A stretch of 64,000 nucleotides of DNA from JALCLA01 sp965653565 (GTDB lineage: Bacteria > Pseudomonadota > Gammaproteobacteria > Xanthomonadales > Xanthomonadaceae). Under the pieces are notes generated by a model. The model saw only the letters and a program-made list of their open reading frames with translations. It was not told the DNA's origin and made no database searches. A program made the translations under genes and the position numbers. The DNA is taken from the NCBI GenBank assembly GCA_965653565.1, contig CBFHAI010000001.1:225709-289708 (forward strand), in the 5' to 3' direction. Every line of letters starts with the position of its first letter. Position 1 is the stretch's first letter. Shown here one piece after another: positions 59,345 to 64,000 of the stretch.

Positions 59345-60139
59345 ATGAAAGCCTATCTCGATCTGCTGCGTCATCTGCTCGACAACGGCACGGAAAAATC
59401 CGATCGCACCGGCACCGGCACGCGCTCGGTGTTCGGCTGGCAGATGCGGTTCGATCTGGCGGCGGGCTTTCCGCTGGTCACGACCAAGAAGTTGCATCTG
59501 CGTTCGATCGTGCACGAGTTGCTGTGGTTTCTGCGCGGCGAAACCAATGTCGCGTATCTGCGCGAGAACAAGGTGTCGATCTGGGACGAGTGGGCCGACG
59601 CGAACGGCGAGCTCGGCCCGGTCTACGGCAAGCAGTGGCGCGATTGGGAAACCGCCGAGGGCAAGCACATCGACCAGATGCGCTGGGTGCTCGACGAGAT
59701 CGCGCGCAACCCCGATTCGCGCCGCCTGATCGTCAGCGCGTGGAATGTCGGCGATCTGCCGCGCATGGCGCTGATGCCCTGCCACACGATGTTCCAGTTC
59801 TACGTCGCCGATGGGAAACTGAGTTGCCAGTTGTATCAGCGCTCGGGCGATGTCTTCCTCGGCGTGCCGTTCAACATCGCCAGCTACGCGTTGCTCACGC
59901 ATATGGTGGCGCAGGCGAGCGGGCTGCAGGTCGGCGATTTCGTGCATACGCTGGGCGATGCGCATCTTTATTCGAATCACTATGAACAGGCGCGCGAGCA
60001 GCTGCAACGCACGCCGCGTGCGTTGCCGCGATTGCGCCTGAATCCTGCGGTATGCGATCTGTTCGCGTTCCGCTACGAAGACATCGAAATCCTCGATTAC
60101 GATCCCGCGCCGGCGATCAAGGCGCCGGTCGCGGTCTGA
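59345..60139 (+). CDS. thyA: Thymidylate synthase
   Basis: 264 residues. Catalytic C146 in [12 protein letters not shown], substrate loops [11 protein letters not shown] and [20 protein letters not shown], and the final [10 protein letters not shown] are all present. It makes dTMP from dUMP using methylene-tetrahydrofolate. The TGA overlaps the folA ATG, coupling the two linked enzymes. Confidence 0.98.
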   Translation: MKAYLDLLRHLLDNGTEKSDRTGTGTRSVFGWQMRFDLAAGFPLVTTKKLHLRSIVHELLWFLRGETNVAYLRENKVSIWDEWADANGELGPVYGKQWRDWETAEGKHIDQMRWVLDEIARNPDSRRLIVSAWNVGDLPRMALMPCHTMFQFYVADGKLSCQLYQRSGDVFLGVPFNIASYALLTHMVAQASGLQVGDFVHTLGDAHLYSNHYEQAREQLQRTPRALPRLRLNPAVCDLFAFRYEDIEILDYDPAPAIKAPVAV

Positions 60140-60630
60140 TGGCGCGCATCGTACTGGTGGCGGCGCTCGATCGCGCCCGCGCGATCGGGCGCGACAATGC
60201 ATTGCCGTGGCATTTGCCGGCCGATCTGAAACGCTTCAAGGCGCTGACGCTCGGGCATCCGGTGCTGATGGGTCGCAAGACGGCCGAGTCGATCGGCCGC
60301 GCATTGCCGGGGCGTCGCAATCTTGTGCTGACCCGGGCGAAGTCGGGGCCGTACGAGGGGCAGGAGGTCGTCGATTCGATCGATGCGGCGATCGAGCGCG
60401 CCGGTGACGCCGACGCCTTGATGGTGATCGGTGGCGGCGAGGTTTATGCGCTGGCACTGCCGCGGGCCGAGACGCTCGAACTCACCGAAGTCGACACCGT
60501 GGTGGAGAATGCGACCACGTTTTTTCCGGCGTTCGACGCGCGCGAATGGATCGAAACCTTCCGCGAGCCGCATGCCGCGGACACGCGTCACGCCTTCGGC
60601 TTCGTGTTCCGTACCCTGCGTCGACGTTGA
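60139..60630 (+). CDS. folA: Dihydrofolate reductase
   Basis: 163 residues: IVLVAALDRARAIGRDNALP, WHLPADLKRFKALTLGHPVL with MGRKT, and MVIGGGEVYALALP for NADPH binding. It regenerates tetrahydrofolate used by ThyA. The ATG overlaps the thyA stop. Confidence 0.97.
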   Translation: MARIVLVAALDRARAIGRDNALPWHLPADLKRFKALTLGHPVLMGRKTAESIGRALPGRRNLVLTRAKSGPYEGQEVVDSIDAAIERAGDADALMVIGGGEVYALALPRAETLELTEVDTVVENATTFFPAFDAREWIETFREPHAADTRHAFGFVFRTLRRR

Positions 60631-60835
60631 TCCGCGCTCGCTGGCAGGTTCCCGAGTAGCGATCGGGAATCGGGAGAAGCGGCGGGCGTTTCTCCCGATT
60701 CCCGACTCCCGATTCCCACAGGAAGCAACCTAAGCGCCGGCTGAAGCGGACCCAGCCTTTAGCGAAGTCCTAACTCGCGGGCTCGCAGCGGCCTCTAGAC
60801 TCGCCGCGGTCGCAGGGAGCGGGGAAGCGAATTCT
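60631..60835. repeat. Inverted repeat and CCCGACT-type repeats after folA
   Basis: A perfect 15-bp inverted repeat, CGGGAATCGGGAGAA (60664-60678) with TTCTCCCGATTCCCG (60690-60704), forms a hairpin 34 bases after folA and could act as its terminator. CCCGACTCCCG inside it matches the heptad array at the right end of the window. No gene seen. Confidence 0.75.
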
Positions 60836-61591
60836 ATGGAGCGGCGCCGCGATCGAATGATCGTGCTGGTGATCGTGGTGGCGTTGCATGTGCCGATGCT
60901 GCTGGTGATACGCGCCGCGATGTGGCCGCGGGCGAACCTGTCCGAAAACGTGCCGCCGCCGATGCTCGTCGAGTTCCTGTTGAATGCCGATCCCACACCG
61001 CGCGATGAAGCCGCGTTGCAGATTCGGCGCACTTCGAAGGAACAGGTTTCAGCGCCGAAGTCGATCCCAGAATCGACCGCAAAACCAGCCCGGGAGCCGC
61101 CCCGCGCGCAACCGCCACGGAAAGTCGTGGCACCGGCGCCGCCGCAACCCGTCGTCCAGCCGCAAACCGAATCGCCGACTCCGACCGCGCTTCGTCTCTA
61201 CGCCGCCGACGGAAGTCTGCGCGTGTCGCAGCATCTGGCGCAGGATCTCGCCGATGAAGCCGCCGCACGGGCCGCCGCGCAGGACACACGGCAGACCTAT
61301 CACCTGCCGGAAGGCGACAACTGGGTGATGCGCGTGCCCGAATCGCCGATCGATCCGGGCACGACGATCTTCAGCGAAGTGTGGAAACCCACCGACATGA
61401 ATTCAGTGGAAGAAGCCTGCTGGCACAACAAAGGACTCGCCTTTCTGCTGACGGTGCTCGGTTCGCAGGATTGCGCTCGACCGGGCCAGAAAACGCCCAG
61501 GCCCATGCCGGCGATGATCATCTACGGCGTCGACGACGGCGACGAAATCCTGCGCAAGATCGAAGACTGGGAACGCTACAACGAACGTTGA
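60836..61591 (+). CDS. Proline-rich, membrane-anchored hypothetical protein
   Basis: 251 residues. One N-terminal transmembrane helix (MIVLVIVVALHVPMLLVIRA) is followed by PPPMLVEFLL, a Pro/Arg-rich linker with TonB-like look, and a C-terminal globular part (VEEACWHNKGLAFLLTVLGS). It likely spans to the periplasm. Not a canonical TonB; seen in xanthomonads as hypothetical. Convergent with apaH. Confidence 0.75.
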   Translation: MERRRDRMIVLVIVVALHVPMLLVIRAAMWPRANLSENVPPPMLVEFLLNADPTPRDEAALQIRRTSKEQVSAPKSIPESTAKPAREPPRAQPPRKVVAPAPPQPVVQPQTESPTPTALRLYAADGSLRVSQHLAQDLADEAAARAAAQDTRQTYHLPEGDNWVMRVPESPIDPGTTIFSEVWKPTDMNSVEEACWHNKGLAFLLTVLGSQDCARPGQKTPRPMPAMIIYGVDDGDEILRKIEDWERYNER

Positions 61592-61596
61592 GCCGC

Positions 61597-62436
61597 TCAG
61601 TCGTCGCCGGGCTTGCCGCCTTCCTTGCCGGGCACCTGGATGATGCGCGGTTCGGGCCCGAGTTCGAGCGCGGTAAGCTTGCCGCCCCAGACGCAGCCGG
61701 TGTCGATCGAGTAGATCCCCAGGCCCATGAACAGGCCGAGCGTCGACCAATGGCCGCAGACGATCCTCATTTCGCGTGCGGCGTGGCCGGGCACTTCGAA
61801 CCACGGATACAACCCGGCGCGCTGCGTGCCCGGCATGCCCTTTTCGTTGAACGCGATCGCGCCGCGCGCATTGCAGAAACGCAGCCGCGTGAGCACGTTG
61901 ATGATGGCGCGCTGGCGTTCCGGGCCTTCGAGTTTCGGCGACCAGGCATCGGGCTTGTTGCCGTACATGTTGCGCAGCAGTTTTTCGTGATTCTTGCCGC
62001 GCAGCCGCGATTCGACTTCGTGCGCGCGACGCTCGGCGATCGCGATCGTCCACTTCGGCGCGAGCCCGGCGTGCACCATCGCCCAACCGAGCGACCGGTC
62101 GACATGCAACAGCGGGCGCTGCCGCAGCCAGTCGAGCAGTTCTCCGCGATCGTCGGCGAACAGGATCGCCTGCAGGTCGGGGTTGACCTTGCGTTGCTCG
62201 TCCTCGCGCCGCTGCGCGATCGCCAGCAGCGAGAGATCGTGATTGCCCAGCACCACCGTACTGTGCAGATCGAGCGACTTCACCAGCCGCAGCGTTTCCA
62301 GCGATTGGCCGCCGCGATTGACGAGGTCGCCGCAGAACCACAGGTGATCGATCGCCGGATCGAAGCGGATCGCGTCGAGCAGGCGCTGCAGTGCGTCGTA
62401 ACAGCCCTGGACGTCGCCGATCGCGTAGGTCGCCAT
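61597..62436 (-). CDS. apaH: Bis(5'-nucleosyl)-tetraphosphatase, symmetrical
   Basis: 279 residues, metallophosphatase fold with AIGDVQGCYDAL, GDLVNRGGQSL and VLGNHD, then MVHAGLAP and CGHWSTLG. It splits Ap4A to two ADP and also removes Np4 caps from RNA. It starts four bases after apaG, in the standard rsmA-apaG-apaH order. Confidence 0.97.
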   Translation of the reverse strand: MATYAIGDVQGCYDALQRLLDAIRFDPAIDHLWFCGDLVNRGGQSLETLRLVKSLDLHSTVVLGNHDLSLLAIAQRREDEQRKVNPDLQAILFADDRGELLDWLRQRPLLHVDRSLGWAMVHAGLAPKWTIAIAERRAHEVESRLRGKNHEKLLRNMYGNKPDAWSPKLEGPERQRAIINVLTRLRFCNARGAIAFNEKGMPGTQRAGLYPWFEVPGHAAREMRIVCGHWSTLGLFMGLGIYSIDTGCVWGGKLTALELGPEPRIIQVPGKEGGKPGDD

Positions 62437-62440
62437 TGCG

Positions 62441-62815
62441 TCAGTGCAGGGTGCGCGGCACGGCGAGCGTGAAGGGCGCGATCGGCGCGTCGAAATGGGT
62501 GCCGTCGTCGGCGACCAGCTGGTAGCTGCCGCGCATGGTGCCGACGTTGGTTTCGAGCACCGCGCCCGATGTGTATTCGAAATGCTCGCCCGGCCGCAGC
62601 CACGGCTGCTCGCCGACGACGCCGTCGCCGCGCACTTCCTGCACCTTGCCGTTGGCGTCGGTGATGATCCAGTGGCGCGTCAGCAGACGCGCCGGCAGGC
62701 CGCCGCTGTTGCGGATGCGGATGGTGTAGGCGAAGGCGTAGCGGTTCTCGTCGGGTGCCGATTGCTCGTCGAGAAAACGCGTCGCCACATCGATGTCGAG
62801 GGTGTATCGGGGCAT
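62441..62815 (-). CDS. apaG: ApaG protein
   Basis: 124 residues of the all-beta ApaG/DUF525 fold: [40 protein letters not shown] and [20 protein letters not shown]. Function not firmly known. Lies between rsmA and apaH. Confidence 0.96.
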   Translation of the reverse strand: MPRYTLDIDVATRFLDEQSAPDENRYAFAYTIRIRNSGGLPARLLTRHWIITDANGKVQEVRGDGVVGEQPWLRPGEHFEYTSGAVLETNVGTMRGSYQLVADDGTHFDAPIAPFTLAVPRTLH

Positions 62816-63081
62816 GGGCTCATTCTACGGAAGGAAACGCCGAGGGAAACCCTGCGGCTTCGTGGGCGACAGCCGGCGTTCGGCGAGGCGGGCGCAGCGG
62901 CGGCGCTTTCCACTCGGGATGTATGCAGCGGAACGGGAACTCAGCGCTTGAATCTGCCCTCGCGCAAGGGCGAGAGCTTAGAGAAGGACGCGAAGGACAC
63001 GAAGGTAAAAGAAAGGACGCGAAGGAAGCTATTGATGAAAGCTGAGGGCGCAGATTCTGGATTTCGCTCGTTGAATCCACG
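62816..63081. repeat. Spacer between rsmA and apaG with a GGACGCAAAGG-family repeat
   Basis: 266 bases without a gene. A diverged copy of the 14.6-kb repeat lies at 62981-63029 (GAAGGACGCGAAGGACACGA, then AAAGAAAGGACGCGAAGG). The insert separates two genes that are usually almost adjacent, and may weaken their co-transcription. Confidence 0.75.
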
Positions 63082-63873
63082 CTATGTCGGCGTTGTGGCG
63101 AGGTGGTTCGAAAGGGCCACGAACTGCGGTACACCGACGGTCTCTGCACGCGCGCCGGGGTCGATGCCGACGGCCTGCAACGCTTCGGCATCGCACAACT
63201 GCGACAGCGCATTGCGCAGCGTCTTGCGACGCTGCGCGAAGGCCGCCTTGACCACGCGCGCGAACACGGCCGGATCGACGATGCCGATTTCGGCCGGCGG
63301 ACGCGGCAGCAGCCTTACCACGGCAGAATCGACCTTCGGCGGCGGCCGGAACGCGCCCGGCGGCACGCGGAACAGCGGCGTGACCGTGCAGCAGGCCTGC
63401 AACATCACGCTCAGACGGCCATACACCTTGCTGCCCGGCGCCGCGGCCATGCGATCGACCACTTCCTTCTGCAGCATGAAATGCATGTCGCGGATCGCAT
63501 CGGCGTGCTCCAGCGCATGGAACAGAATCGGCGAGGAGATGTTGTAGGGCAGGTTGCCGACCAGCCGGATCTGCGTGCCGGCGGCGAGCGCGGTGAAATC
63601 GACGTCGAGCACGTCCGCATGCACGATCTGCAACGACGCCCCGATGTCTTCGCCGAGCTTGCGCAGCGGCTCGAGCAGATCGCGATCGAATTCGATCACG
63701 GTGAGCGCACGATGCTGCTGCAGCAGCGGAATCGTCAGCGCGCCGGCACCGGGGCCGATTTCCACGATCGCATCGCCCGGCTTCGGATCGATCGCCCGCA
63801 CGATGCGCGCGATGATGTTGTCGTCGTGCAGGAAGTGCTGGCCGAGCTGTTTTTTGTGGCGGTGGGGTTCCAT
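63082..63873 (-). CDS. rsmA: 16S rRNA (adenine1518/1519-N6)-dimethyltransferase
   Basis: 263 residues: KKQLGQHFLHDDNII, VEIGPGAGALTIPLL, the catalytic LVGNLPYNISSPILFH, and FRPPPKVDSAVVRL. It dimethylates two adjacent adenines near the 3' end of 16S rRNA (KsgA). Read leftward, first of the rsmA-apaG-apaH set. Confidence 0.97.
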   Translation of the reverse strand: MEPHRHKKQLGQHFLHDDNIIARIVRAIDPKPGDAIVEIGPGAGALTIPLLQQHRALTVIEFDRDLLEPLRKLGEDIGASLQIVHADVLDVDFTALAAGTQIRLVGNLPYNISSPILFHALEHADAIRDMHFMLQKEVVDRMAAAPGSKVYGRLSVMLQACCTVTPLFRVPPGAFRPPPKVDSAVVRLLPRPPAEIGIVDPAVFARVVKAAFAQRRKTLRNALSQLCDAEALQAVGIDPGARAETVGVPQFVALSNHLATTPT

Positions 63874-63949
63874 CGGGGGATTGTAGTCGGTTGCGGGATT
63901 CGGACCGCGCGCCCGCAGCGCGCTGGATTCCCAGCGCCTGCTCTAAATT

Positions 63950-64000
63950 CCCGACTCCCGACTCCCGACTCCCGACTCCCGCGCGGGCGCGGGCGCGGGC
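63950..64000. repeat. CCCGACT heptad array and GCGGGC run
   Basis: Four tandem copies of CCCGACT (63950-63977) are followed by CCCGCG and a run of GCGGGC units to the window edge. Similar CCCGACTCCCG sequence occurs after folA. Simple intergenic repeats upstream of rsmA; the unit length is too short for CRISPR. Confidence 0.85.

Noticed and set aside
63950..64000. CCCGACT heptads as a CRISPR or origin iterons
   Set aside because: Seven-base tandem units with no spacers and no replication gene nearby; simple intergenic repeat.

Overview
The window looks like the chromosome of a GC-rich gammaproteobacterium of the Xanthomonadales/Lysobacterales. The evidence is a complete Pil-Chp twitching chemotaxis operon next to gshB, a gspG-N type II secretion run beside bioA, an rsmA-apaG-apaH block, and short intergenic repeats of the CCCGACT and GGACGCAAAGG kind common in that order. 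No ribosomal RNA gene, tRNA, CRISPR array or prophage was recognised. Genus cannot be fixed from the sequence alone.

Layout. 1-14.6 kb: the start of gshB (leftward), then pilG-pilH-pilI-pilJ-pilK-chpA-chpB-chpC, which relays surface and chemical signals to type IV pili. 14.6-26.3 kb: repeats, rsmE and bioA (leftward), then gspG to gspN as a tightly overlapping operon, two inositol-monophosphatase-family enzymes (one CysQ), nudE, mazG and small membrane proteins. 26.4-34.8 kb: a two-component system split by a tandem repeat, a Thr-nucleophile asparaginase, small accessory genes, a MocR/PdxR-like regulator and a SRPBCC protein.

34.8-51.7 kb is the standout: a sedentary chromosomal integron. 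An intact tyrosine-recombinase integrase with the integron-specific insert (50718-51731, rightward) lies beside an attI-like core. Leftward from it run 33 gene cassettes (C1 nearest the integrase to C33), each closed by an attC site; 32 sites are full length and one is a half site. Nearly all cassette genes read leftward, away from intI; one (C9) is inverted. Most encode small proteins of unknown function, many secreted or membrane-bound. Recognisable cargo includes a Coq7-type di-iron protein, a GspG-like pseudopilin domain, a YCII-related protein, HEAT-like repeats and several DUFs. One cassette is present twice as an apparently exact copy, two neighbours are paralogues, and a local zone around 39.2-39.9 kb is decaying.

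51.7-64 kb returns to core genome: an AIM24/TIGR00266 protein, a DUF533 protein, dgkA, a TerC-family gene, a DUF255 thioredoxin-domain protein, rlmI, lgt-thyA-folA, a proline-rich membrane-anchored protein, and apaH-apaG-rsmA on the opposite strand, ending in CCCGACT heptad repeats.

Family names come from recognising motifs by eye. No database search was run, so DUF assignments in the cassettes are tentative.
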